Positions 7,980 through 15,736 of a stretch of DNA of 26,517 nucleotides are shown here, in pieces. The notes under the pieces were generated by a model that saw only the letters and a list, made by a program, of their open reading frames with translations, made no database searches and was not told where the DNA came from. Each line of letters begins with the position of its first letter. Position 1 is the stretch's first letter. The DNA is taken from positions 1 through 26,517 of the forward strand of contig JALNVJ010000004.1 in assembly GCA_023227645.1 (NCBI GenBank). The letters are read 5' to 3'. The stretch is from Bacteroidales bacterium (GTDB taxonomy: Bacteria; Bacteroidota; Bacteroidia; Bacteroidales; P3). The translations under genes were made by a program, and so were the position numbers.

Positions 7980-10900
7980 ATGCAACCAGATTTTATTTTT
8001 GAAACAAGTTGGGAAGTTTGTAATAAGGTAGGAGGAATTCACACCGTTATTTCAACTAAAGCAAAAACGCTAGTCGAAAAGTATAATGATAATTATATGT
8101 TGATTGGTGCTGATATTATTAGAGGGAAGGGGCAAGTTTCAGAGTTTGAAGAGGATACCTGTATATTAAAAAGTTGGAAAGCTTATGCGGAATCTAAAGG
8201 TCTAAGAATTAGAATTGGGAGATGGAAAATTCAATCAGAGCCTTTGGTTGTTTTGGTTGATTTTACTCATTTTTTTGCTCAAAAGGACGAGTTGTTTGAA
8301 GAGTTTTGGAAAGAATATGGACTTGATAGCATAACAGGTCAATGGGATTATGTTGAGCCTGTTTTGTTTGGTTATGCTGCTGCAAAGGTTATTGAATCTT
8401 ATTATGAGTTCTATTTATCTTCGCAAGATAAAATTATTACTCAATGGCATGAATGGATGACTGGCTCTGGTATTCTATATCTTAAAAAGCATTGTCCTCA
8501 AATTGCAACATCATTTACAACTCACGCCACAGTTTTGGGAAGAAGCATAGCAGGAAACAATCTTCCTCTATATTCAGAACTTAAACATTATGAACCAAAT
8601 CAAGTTGCTGACCAGTTCAATGTTAGAGCAAAGTACTCATTAGAGAAAATATCTGCAAAAAATGCTGATAGCTTTACTACTGTTAGCGAACTAACTAATT
8701 ACGAATGTAAGCAGTTTTTTGGCAAGAGTGTTGATATTGTAACTCCTAATGGGTTTGAACCAACCTTTGTTCCTAATAAAGAGAATTTTGAAGGGAAAAA
8801 ATTAATTGCAAGACAAAGAATAACTAATATTGTTCAAGCTCTAACTAATCAAAAAATTGATGATAATGCATTATTGATAATTAATAGTGGTCGTTATGAG
8901 TTTAATAATAAGGGAATAGATGTTTTTATTAATGCAATGGGAGAGTTGAATAGGAAAAAACTAACACGACAAATTGTTGCTGTTATTGCTGTACCAGCTC
9001 ATAATGTTGATATATATAAATCTTTATTAGGGAAAATTGATAATCCAAACTTTTCAGAACCAACAACTAATCAATACTTAACTCACCATCTATTTGATCC
9101 AGAGCATGACCCTATCCTTAGAATAATTAAAAAAAATGAATTAAATAATTCAATAAATGATAATGTTAAGATAATGTTTATTCCTTCTTATCTTGATGGA
9201 AATGATGGCATAGTTAATCTTAGTTATTTTGATTTTTTAATTGGATTTGATATTTCTATATTTCCGTCTTATTACGAGCCTTGGGGATATACTCCAATGG
9301 AATCGATGGCATTTCATATTCCTTCAATAACTACTAATTTGGCTGGATTTGGTTTATGGATTGAAGAACAAACAAAAGGGCTTAAAGGTGCATTAGCAGT
9401 TATTCATAGAATGGATGGGGAAAGTTCTAAGGTTGTAAGTGATATTGTAATAAAAATTGAAGAAACTCTAAATCTTTCAGAAAATGAAACTATTTCATTA
9501 AGAGAGAAAGCTTTCGAAATATCTCAATCAACTCTTTGGGATAATCTTATTCAATATTATTATAAGTCTTATGAGATTGCTCTTTTAGAATCTGAAAAAA
9601 GAATTGATCAATACATACATAAACAACCAATAAAAGAAAGGAGTAAATTTATTCATTCTTGGGGAGAAGAACCTTCATGGAAAAAAGTATTGATTGCTCA
9701 GTCTCTTCCTAAAAGATTAGAGGGTTTGGAACGTTTAAGCCAAAATCTTTGGTGGACATGGAATGCAGAAGCAAGAGATATATTCTATTTAATTAATGAT
9801 ATTAAGTTTGAAGAATTGAATAGGAGTCCAATTCATCTTATTGAAAATTTAACTCCGCAAGACTTTAACCGATTATTAAATGATGAAGTCTTTATTGAAA
9901 AATTAGATTCAGTTGTCCAACAGTTTGATAATTATATTAAAGAAGCAGAAGAAAAAAAAGGGAAATTAGTTGCTTATTTTTCAATGGAATTTGGGATCCA
10001 TGATACACTTAAAATCTTTTCCGGTGGTTTGGGAATGTTGGCAGGAGATTATCTTAAAGAAGCTTCTGATTCTAATAAAAATATGATAGGTATAGGTCTA
10101 CTTTATCGTTATGGTTATTTTTCTCAACATATTACCAAAAATGGAGAACAAATATCTCAGCTATCCCCACAGAAGTTTTCTCATCTTCCAATTAAAGCTG
10201 TTACAGATGAAAAAGGTGAATGGAAGAAGATAGCCATTAATTTACCCGGAAGAGATGTATATGCAAAAATTTGGTGTTGTGATATTGGAAGGGTACCTCT
10301 TTATTTACTAGATACCGATATTGATGAAAACGAGCCAGAGGATAGAGCAATTACTAATCAATTATATGGTGGAGATTGGGAACATAGGCTCAAACAAGAA
10401 ATTCTTTTAGGTATTGGTGGGGTTAGGATGTTGAAAGAATTGAATATTGAACCAATTGTTTATCATTCTAACGAAGGGCATTCTGCTTTTAATTCTCTGG
10501 AAAGAGTAAGAGAAATGATTCATAACAAAAGAATACCTTTTGTTCAAGCAAGAGAAATAATTCGCTCTTCTACTCTTTTCACTACACACACACCCGTTCC
10601 TGCTGGTCATGATGTATTTTCTGAGGATTTAATAAGAGCTTATCTCGCACATTTATCTGAAAGTATTGATTTGTCATGGGAAGATTTTATTGCCTTAGGA
10701 AGATTTAATAGTTCTGATAAGAATGAGAAATTTTCTATGAGTATCTTAGCTCTTAATTTCTCTCAGGAGGTTAATGGAGTGAGTAAGATTCACGGAAGGG
10801 TTAGCAGAGAAATGTTTGCTAAATTTTATCCAGGCTATTTCCCAAGAGAGTTACATATTGATTATGTTACTAATGGAGTTCACCAACCAACTTGGGTTGA

Positions 10901-12206
10901 TAGAAAATGGAGTGCTTTCTATAATGATGTTTTTACAAAAGATTATATTAATGATCAATCCAATCCTAAGTATTGGGAAAAGATCTACTCGGTTGAGGAT
11001 AAGAGAATTTGGGACTTACATCAATCAACAAAGGCTGACTTAGTTGAATTTATGATGAATAGGTTAAAAAATGAACTTATTAATAGGGCAGAAGATCCAA
11101 AATTATTTAGTAAAGTTAAGGAGAGGTTTACTAAAAATGCTCTAACAATTGGATTTGCTAGACGTTTTGCAACCTATAAAAGAGCGCATCTTCTATTTAC
11201 TAATATGGAAAGATTAGATAGGCTGGTTAATAATATAGAAAAACCAGTTCAATTTATTTTTGCTGGTAAGGCTCATCCTGCAGATAAAGCAGGTCAAGAT
11301 TTAATAAAAAGGATAATAGAGGTTTCTAAAATGCCACAATTCATAGGAAAAATCATATTTATTGAAAACTATGATATGTATGTTGCTAAGTATTTAGTTA
11401 GGGGAGTTGATGTTTGGTTAAATACACCTACACGTCCTTTAGAAGCATCAGGAACTTCGGGAGAAAAGGCTGCAATGAATGGAGTTTTAAATTTTTCAGT
11501 TCTCGATGGATGGTGGGCAGAAGGATATAAAGAAGGAGCTGGTTGGGCTTTAGCAGAAGAACAACTTTATAAAGCAGATGAATATCAAAATGCTTATGAT
11601 GCAGAGATGATATATGAAATATTTGAAGATAAAATAATACCTGCATACTATAATCAAGATGAAGAAGGAGTAAGTAAGGAATGGGTAGGCTATATGAAAA
11701 ATAATATTGCGAAAATAGCTCCTCATTTTACTATGAAGCGTCAATTAGATGATTATTATAATAAGTTTTACAATAAACTCTTTGACCGTTATGAACTTCT
11801 AACTGAAAACAATCTACAGAAAACAAGAGAATACGCTGCTTGGAAGCATAGGATGAGAAGACAATGGAATAAAATTGAATTAATTGACTTACAAGTTCCT
11901 GATTCAGTTAATAAAAAAATAAATATGGAGGATGAATTTTTAATAAAATTCACCCTATATATTAATGATATTAATCCTGATCACTTAGGGGCAGAAGTAA
12001 TTCTTGCAGGGAAAGAAAATGATATAATAAGTGATTTGGAAAAGGTTTACCAAATGGAAATAGTAAATTATTCACATAATAAAATAACATTTGAAATTAA
12101 GATACTTCCTTTTGCTGCAGGTGTTTATAACTATAGTATTAGGGTATTTCCTAAGCATACATTGATGCCTCATAGAATGGATTTTCCTCTTTTAAAATGG
12201 ATATAA
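7980..12206 (+). CDS. Glycogen synthase (GT3) - alpha-glucan phosphorylase (GT35) fusion protein
   Basis: The 1408-residue cytoplasmic protein joins two enzymes of glycogen metabolism. Residues 1 to about 560 form a GT3 glycogen synthase-like domain of the eukaryotic type: SWEVCNKVGGIHTV at the start (sugar-nucleotide site) and YEPWGYTPMESM with the E433-x7-E441 pair, followed by PSITTNLAGFG. From about residue 575 an alpha-glucan phosphorylase follows: LSQNLWWTWNAEAR, YFSMEFGIHDTLKIFSGGLG, HSNEGHSAF, FTTHTPVPAGHDVF, GFARRFATYKRAHL, and EASGTSGEKAAMNG, whose lysine K1163 is the expected pyridoxal-phosphate attachment site. Both domains keep their key residues, so both may be active, one adding glucose and one removing it by phosphorolysis. 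The phosphorylase belongs to the shorter bacterial/archaeal branch, not the classical GlgP branch. About 100 final residues, after the phosphorylase core, look like a beta-rich extra domain. Such fusions are known in Bacteroidetes. Confidence 0.92.
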   Translation: MQPDFIFETSWEVCNKVGGIHTVISTKAKTLVEKYNDNYMLIGADIIRGKGQVSEFEEDTCILKSWKAYAESKGLRIRIGRWKIQSEPLVVLVDFTHFFAQKDELFEEFWKEYGLDSITGQWDYVEPVLFGYAAAKVIESYYEFYLSSQDKIITQWHEWMTGSGILYLKKHCPQIATSFTTHATVLGRSIAGNNLPLYSELKHYEPNQVADQFNVRAKYSLEKISAKNADSFTTVSELTNYECKQFFGKSVDIVTPNGFEPTFVPNKENFEGKKLIARQRITNIVQALTNQKIDDNALLIINSGRYEFNNKGIDVFINAMGELNRKKLTRQIVAVIAVPAHNVDIYKSLLGKIDNPNFSEPTTNQYLTHHLFDPEHDPILRIIKKNELNNSINDNVKIMFIPSYLDGNDGIVNLSYFDFLIGFDISIFPSYYEPWGYTPMESMAFHIPSITTNLAGFGLWIEEQTKGLKGALAVIHRMDGESSKVVSDIVIKIEETLNLSENETISLREKAFEISQSTLWDNLIQYYYKSYEIALLESEKRIDQYIHKQPIKERSKFIHSWGEEPSWKKVLIAQSLPKRLEGLERLSQNLWWTWNAEARDIFYLINDIKFEELNRSPIHLIENLTPQDFNRLLNDEVFIEKLDSVVQQFDNYIKEAEEKKGKLVAYFSMEFGIHDTLKIFSGGLGMLAGDYLKEASDSNKNMIGIGLLYRYGYFSQHITKNGEQISQLSPQKFSHLPIKAVTDEKGEWKKIAINLPGRDVYAKIWCCDIGRVPLYLLDTDIDENEPEDRAITNQLYGGDWEHRLKQEILLGIGGVRMLKELNIEPIVYHSNEGHSAFNSLERVREMIHNKRIPFVQAREIIRSSTLFTTHTPVPAGHDVFSEDLIRAYLAHLSESIDLSWEDFIALGRFNSSDKNEKFSMSILALNFSQEVNGVSKIHGRVSREMFAKFYPGYFPRELHIDYVTNGVHQPTWVDRKWSAFYNDVFTKDYINDQSNPKYWEKIYSVEDKRIWDLHQSTKADLVEFMMNRLKNELINRAEDPKLFSKVKERFTKNALTIGFARRFATYKRAHLLFTNMERLDRLVNNIEKPVQFIFAGKAHPADKAGQDLIKRIIEVSKMPQFIGKIIFIENYDMYVAKYLVRGVDVWLNTPTRPLEASGTSGEKAAMNGVLNFSVLDGWWAEGYKEGAGWALAEEQLYKADEYQNAYDAEMIYEIFEDKIIPAYYNQDEEGVSKEWVGYMKNNIAKIAPHFTMKRQLDDYYNKFYNKLFDRYELLTENNLQKTREYAAWKHRMRRQWNKIELIDLQVPDSVNKKINMEDEFLIKFTLYINDINPDHLGAEVILAGKENDIISDLEKVYQMEIVNYSHNKITFEIKILPFAAGVYNYSIRVFPKHTLMPHRMDFPLLKWI

Positions 12207-12218
12207 TGAAAATAATAT

Positions 12219-12226
12219 TAAATTTG
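12219..12226 (+). promoter_or_regulatory. -7 promoter box of the lipoprotein/EEP/nth operon
   Basis: TAAATTTG matches TAnnTTTG and lies in the 50-base gap after the glycogen fusion gene, 30 bases before the next ATG. No clear -33 TTTG is seen. It suggests that the next three genes have their own transcript. Confidence 0.45.
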
Positions 12227-12256
12227 CATCTTCAATTAAATTTTGAATCATAATTA

Positions 12257-12715
12257 ATGAAAAGACCAATTAAAAATATACTTGCTATATTGATATTACC
12301 TTTCTTTTTAGCTTCATGCCATAAAGATGACAAAAATGCAGAGGTTAATAAGGTTGTTGAAGATTTTTATGTATATCTAAATGAAAAGAATTTAGATAAG
12401 ATAAAAGAAATATCAACTAATAGAGCTGATAGATACTTCGAATTTGTTTTTACTCTTGGCAAAGATATGGTTACTATCGATTCAATTAATATTATTCAAA
12501 CCATAATTGAGGGTAATTCTGCAAATATTGATGTAGAGACATTTGATAATTACGGCAATACTATGATTTATCATTGGTATTTAATAAAAGTAAAAGAGAA
12601 ATGGAAAATTAATAAACTAGATGGATATAAGGCAGAAAAAATATTAACAAAAAAAGATATAGAATATTCAAAGAAAAACAATCCTCCAAAGGATAAAACT
12701 GAAAAACTGAAATAA
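12257..12715 (+). CDS. Small lipoprotein with a probable NTF2-like (DUF4878-type) domain
   Basis: The 152-residue protein has a lipoprotein signal peptide with lipobox LAS-C at C21, so it should be lipid-anchored in the envelope. The mature part resembles secreted NTF2-like domains: an initial helix (NKVVEDFYVYLNEKNLDKI), then strands including NIDVETFDNYG and MIYHWYLIKVKEKWKINKL, where the final strand with KxKWKI is typical of this fold. The C-terminus is a lysine-rich tail (KKNNPPKDKTEKLK). The assignment to DUF4878 is inferred from this pattern only. It is the first gene of a probable operon with the EEP-family protein, 15 bases downstream, and nth. Its function is unknown. Confidence 0.65.
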   Translation: MKRPIKNILAILILPFFLASCHKDDKNAEVNKVVEDFYVYLNEKNLDKIKEISTNRADRYFEFVFTLGKDMVTIDSINIIQTIIEGNSANIDVETFDNYGNTMIYHWYLIKVKEKWKINKLDGYKAEKILTKKDIEYSKKNNPPKDKTEKLK

Positions 12716-12730
12716 TAACTAATTTAAGCT

Positions 12731-13831
12731 ATGATAAAAAGAATATTATATATTATTAATTTAATTTTTGCACTATTTCTTCTTCTAACCTATGCCTCAG
12801 CATTTGTTCCTCCTCATATAGCTCCTAAGTTTTCAATACTTACTTTCTTTTATCCAATATTATTATTTATTAATATTAGTTTTATCATTTTTTGGTTGTT
12901 TACAAAATGGAGATATATAATTATTCCTCTTATCATTATTCTTATTAGGGTTGATTATATACCTACTCTTTTTGGAATGTCCTCACAAAAACATAGACCT
13001 CCAATTGAAAACACTGACATCAAACTATTAAGTTATAATGTATGTTCATTTCATTATAACACAGAGTGGAATGAAAGTAAGGATAAGAAAATTGATTCAA
13101 TCTTTACTTATATTAAAGAACTAAACCCATCAATAATTTCATTTCAAGACTATCACTCAAAAAGGGATAAGAAATCATTTCATAATAGATTAGTAAATAC
13201 TTTAGGCTTTAAATATTATTATACCCCAAGATATAATAAGTATAATATTTCTGGGAATATTATCTATTCTAAATACCCAATCATCCAATCAGGAGTTCTT
13301 TTTCCAACCAAAGAAGCAAGTAATTCTTATATATACTCCGATATTCAAATTAATGAGCAAACAACCATTAGAGTTATTAATCTCCATCTAACATCTTATC
13401 AACTTCAAGACCAAGATAAAGAAGTTTTTTCCAAACTAAAAGGAGGAGAAATAGACCCTAATATGAACGAAAAAACAAAACCAATTCTTCAAAAACTTAT
13501 ATGGGCAAATTCTAAACGAAGTTATGAAGTTGAAGAATTGGAACCTGTTATTAATAAATCCAATATGCCAACAATTGTTATGGGAGACTTCAACGACACC
13601 CCATTCTCCTATACATATAAGAAATTATCAAAGAAACTATGTGATGCTTTTGTGGCTAAGGGACAAGGGTTTGGCACCACTTATAATGGAGATGTTCCTG
13701 CTTATAGGATAGATTATATTCTATACGATAAAGAATATTTTAAGGTTAAAAGCTTTGAAAGAGAAATACTTGAATATTCAGACCATTATCCAATTTCAAC
13801 TATGCTAAGCCTTAATCTTCCAAAGAAATAA
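12731..13831 (+). CDS. Membrane-anchored endonuclease/exonuclease/phosphatase (EEP) family protein
   Basis: The 366-residue protein has about three N-terminal membrane helices (roughly residues 5-25, 35-57 and 61-80), then an EEP domain from about residue 95. Catalytic motifs are present: SYNV with N103, MGDFNDTP with D286 and N288, YRIDYILY with D328, and SDHYPIS with the D351-H352 pair. The usual metal-binding glutamate is replaced by aspartate in FQD (D140). EEP enzymes cleave phosphodiester bonds in nucleic acids, phospholipids or inositol phosphates; the substrate here cannot be told. The membrane anchor with an exposed catalytic domain is a common Bacteroidetes layout. Two bases separate its stop codon from the nth start, so the genes are probably translated together, but a joint DNA-repair role is not implied. 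Confidence 0.88.
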   Translation: MIKRILYIINLIFALFLLLTYASAFVPPHIAPKFSILTFFYPILLFINISFIIFWLFTKWRYIIIPLIIILIRVDYIPTLFGMSSQKHRPPIENTDIKLLSYNVCSFHYNTEWNESKDKKIDSIFTYIKELNPSIISFQDYHSKRDKKSFHNRLVNTLGFKYYYTPRYNKYNISGNIIYSKYPIIQSGVLFPTKEASNSYIYSDIQINEQTTIRVINLHLTSYQLQDQDKEVFSKLKGGEIDPNMNEKTKPILQKLIWANSKRSYEVEELEPVINKSNMPTIVMGDFNDTPFSYTYKKLSKKLCDAFVAKGQGFGTTYNGDVPAYRIDYILYDKEYFKVKSFEREILEYSDHYPISTMLSLNLPKK

Positions 13832-13833
13832 TA

Positions 13834-14478
13834 ATGTTAAGCATAAAAGATAGGTATCAATTCTTTATTGAATATTTCAAAAATGAAATGCCGATAGCAG
13901 AAAGTGAGTTAATCTATAAAAACCCCTTTCAACTACTTGTTGCAGTCATCCTATCAGCACAATGCACAGATAAAAGAGTAAATATGGTTACTCCTAAACT
14001 CTTTGAGAAATACCCAACACCTGAAGCTCTATCAAACTCAACTCAAGAGGAAGTTTATATTATTATTAGATCTGTTACTTATCCAAATAATAAATCAAAG
14101 AATTTAGTTTCAATGGCAAAGAAGCTAGTTGAGAAATTCAATTCAGTTATTCCAGATGATGCAAATAAGCTACAAGAATTGGATGGAGTAGGACGTAAAA
14201 CAGCCAATGTTGTTACCTCAGTTCTTTTCAACCAGCCTAATATGCCAGTCGACACACACGTATTTAGAGTATCTGCAAGAATAGGACTAACCACAAACGC
14301 CAAAACTCCACTTGAAGCAGAAAAACAGCTAACAAAACATTTTCCTAAAGATATAATTCCAATTGCTCATCATTGGCTAATCCTTCATGGAAGATATATC
14401 TGTATAGCACGAAAGCCAAAATGTATAAAATGTGGACTAAAATCAATCTGTAAGTACTACGAATCAACTCAAAAATAA
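13834..14478 (+). CDS. nth: Endonuclease III (DNA glycosylase/AP lyase)
   Basis: Endonuclease III removes oxidised pyrimidines from DNA and cleaves the abasic site, in base excision repair. The 214-residue protein has the normal length. The helix-hairpin-helix motif LDGVGRKTANVV contains the catalytic lysine K122, and the catalytic aspartate D140 follows in VDTHVFRVS, at the same 18-residue spacing as in the E. coli enzyme. The C-terminus holds the four-cysteine [4Fe-4S] cluster in the pattern C-x6-C-x2-C-x5-C (CIARKPKCIKCGLKSIC). It starts two bases after the EEP gene and is the last gene of this operon. No hairpin terminator is evident just after the stop codon; instead a -7 box appears at 14496. 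Confidence 0.96.
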   Translation: MLSIKDRYQFFIEYFKNEMPIAESELIYKNPFQLLVAVILSAQCTDKRVNMVTPKLFEKYPTPEALSNSTQEEVYIIIRSVTYPNNKSKNLVSMAKKLVEKFNSVIPDDANKLQELDGVGRKTANVVTSVLFNQPNMPVDTHVFRVSARIGLTTNAKTPLEAEKQLTKHFPKDIIPIAHHWLILHGRYICIARKPKCIKCGLKSICKYYESTQK

Positions 14479-14917
14479 TATATGAAAATAAATTGTATAT
14501 TTGCATTATAAAATTAATAGGATTAAGTTCTAATAGATTTTATTCAAATCCCCTCCCTCAAATTTCATTAAATAAAATGATGCACATCATTTGCATTCTA
14601 AAACAATGATTCACGAGTTTTATATAAAGATTTAAGGAGTTAAGTCTTCTTTGCAGAATATTCTTATAAGGATATTTTGTTAGAATTACTTAAATAGATA
14701 TTTAAAAGGAGGTTTTGACTTCTAAGGAATAAAAATCGAGAATTTAGTTTATTTGTTGAATAAAAGTGTTTGAAAACAAGATAAAATAATAAAAGGTAAA
14801 GAAATATCGTTGAATAAGAAAATAGTTTATAAATAATATGTATTTTTGCACACTAATTGAATAGTTGAATAAAAGCTATTAATCATTAAATTGAAATATA
14901 AAATATAAATAACAGAT
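14479..14917. other. Non-coding region with an orphan -7 box and two palindromes
   Basis: No convincing gene lies here. TATATTTG at 14496-14503 is an exact -7 match on the plus strand, with no -33 partner, and could start a leader or small RNA of up to about 400 bases. AAATGATG-CA-CATCATTT (14575-14592) is a perfect palindrome apart from its two central bases. AATATTCTTATAAGGATATT (14657-14676) is a 20-base palindrome with one mismatched pair. GTTGAATAA occurs at 14755, 14809 and 14864, that is at 54-55 base intervals. These could be protein-binding sites; none is assigned. Confidence 0.5.
14841..14848 (+). promoter_or_regulatory. -7 promoter box of the small lipoprotein gene
   Basis: TATTTTTG matches TAnnTTTG and lies 69 bases before the ATG at 14918. 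No TTTG is seen at the normal -33 distance. The predicted leader is about 60 bases. Confidence 0.45.
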
Positions 14918-15043
14918 ATGAAAAAAACAGCATTAGTATTATTAGGTCTTATGGCAGTTGCAATTCTTTTTGAATCATGTGCTCAAAAGCGTTGTGATGC
15001 TTATCGTTCAACCAATCGATATAGAGCAGAAAACCTAAGGTAA
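14918..15043 (+). CDS. 41-residue lipoprotein
   Basis: This short gene encodes MKKTALVLLGLMAVAILFES then C21 and a 21-residue basic tail (AQKRCDAYRSTNRYRAENLR). The hydrophobic stretch followed by FESC is a convincing lipobox, so the mature product is a lipid-anchored peptide of only about 21 residues with a second cysteine, C26. A -7 promoter box lies upstream and a perfect 15-base-pair terminator follows 55 bases after the stop codon, which strongly supports a dedicated transcript. Tiny lipoproteins with a C-x-A-Y element near the mature N-terminus are, to my recollection, widespread in Bacteroidetes, but no function is known to me. It is transcribed alone and too short for most gene callers. 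Confidence 0.75.
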   Translation: MKKTALVLLGLMAVAILFESCAQKRCDAYRSTNRYRAENLR

Positions 15044-15098
15044 TAAAAGAAAGGATAGGAAGGTAATACTTTCTAATTATTTAGAACAAATTACTTAA

Positions 15099-15140
15099 TT
15101 AAGGGTGTAGATATATTATCTACACCCTTAATCTGTTTTT
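15099..15140 (+). terminator. Intrinsic terminator of the small lipoprotein gene
   Basis: A perfect 15-base-pair stem (15099-15113 with 15117-15131; core AAGGGTGTAGATA) with a 3-base loop is followed by TCTGTTTTT. It closes the transcript of the 41-residue lipoprotein. Confidence 0.92.
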
Positions 15141-15339
15141 AAGAGAAATTAACTAATAAATCCATTTTCACTTGTATATTTCAGGAATATTCAATTCTAA
15201 GCAATTTAAGTTTCAAAATTGAATATTAATAATTTTGAATTGGTACTAAGAAAAATAATCAGACAAACTGATTTACTCAAACACTTAATCTATCTTTTCA
15301 AAATTAATTATAGATAGAGTGGGAGAGAGTAGTGCTATT

Positions 15340-15730
15340 TACAATTGTATATACACATTTGTAAAACGAGGGAACTTCTACAAATGTAACATAGATAACA
15401 TTGTAGAAGTAGAAGTAGTTTTAAGGTTTCACAAATGTAATCTGTTAAATATTATTAAGAAGCATTGAAAAGACTAAAAATATATCTAAACCAGGTAATT
15501 AAACTCTTCACATGATGTAACAGTTCAATAGTTATGTGTATTCTGACACGTCAATCCAGCATCACTAATGCTCAATACAACTATATGATTTATAGGTATG
15601 CTATATTAAGTAATGTACAATGTAACTTTATTCATTGTTAAACGTATTAACAGAATACAAATGTAATATTGTTAAATTCAATTTTAGACCTTATTCAGTT
15701 TGTTACAAATGTAATTAATTTAGAAATGTA
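15340..15730. repeat. Array of TACA-WW-TGTA motifs upstream of the XRE regulator
   Basis: The region 15141-15736 has no gene. Within it the 10-base word TACAAATGTA or a close variant recurs: 15340-15349 (TACAATTGTA, a perfect palindrome), 15355-15364 (inverted form ACATTTGTAA), 15379-15388, 15430-15439 (CACAAATGTA), 15616-15624 (TACAATGTA, one base short), 15656-15665, 15704-15713 and 15721-15730 (TAGAAATGTA). The last two lie within 35 bases of the XRE start codon. The likely reading is a set of operator sites for the adjacent regulator. A caveat is that CAAATGTA read on the minus strand is TACATTTG, which also fits the -7 promoter consensus. Confidence 0.65.
15374..15410. repeat. Inverted repeat containing one array motif
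   Basis: ACTTCTACAAATGT (15374-15387) pairs with ACATTGTAGAAGT (15398-15410), leaving one bulged base and a 10-base loop. It is not followed by a T-run in either direction, so it is unlikely to be a terminator. It may be a paired protein-binding site or a structure in a long leader RNA. Confidence 0.55.
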
Positions 15731-15736
15731 AACAAC

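Noticed and set aside
13524..13712. A 62-residue frame inside the EEP gene
   Set aside because: It is an overlapping frame in a well-supported gene and has no recognisable features.
15117..15125. TTATCTACA, one mismatch from a DnaA box, as a sign of a replication origin
   Set aside because: It is part of the terminator stem at 15099-15131, and no cluster of DnaA boxes is present nearby.
15340..15730. A CRISPR array
   Set aside because: The repeated unit is only about 10 bases, spacing is irregular (roughly 5 to 180 bases), and no cas gene is in the window.
15141..15736. A hidden small protein gene upstream of the XRE regulator
   Set aside because: Short ATG frames here stop quickly and show no signal peptide, lipobox or codon pattern like the neighbours.
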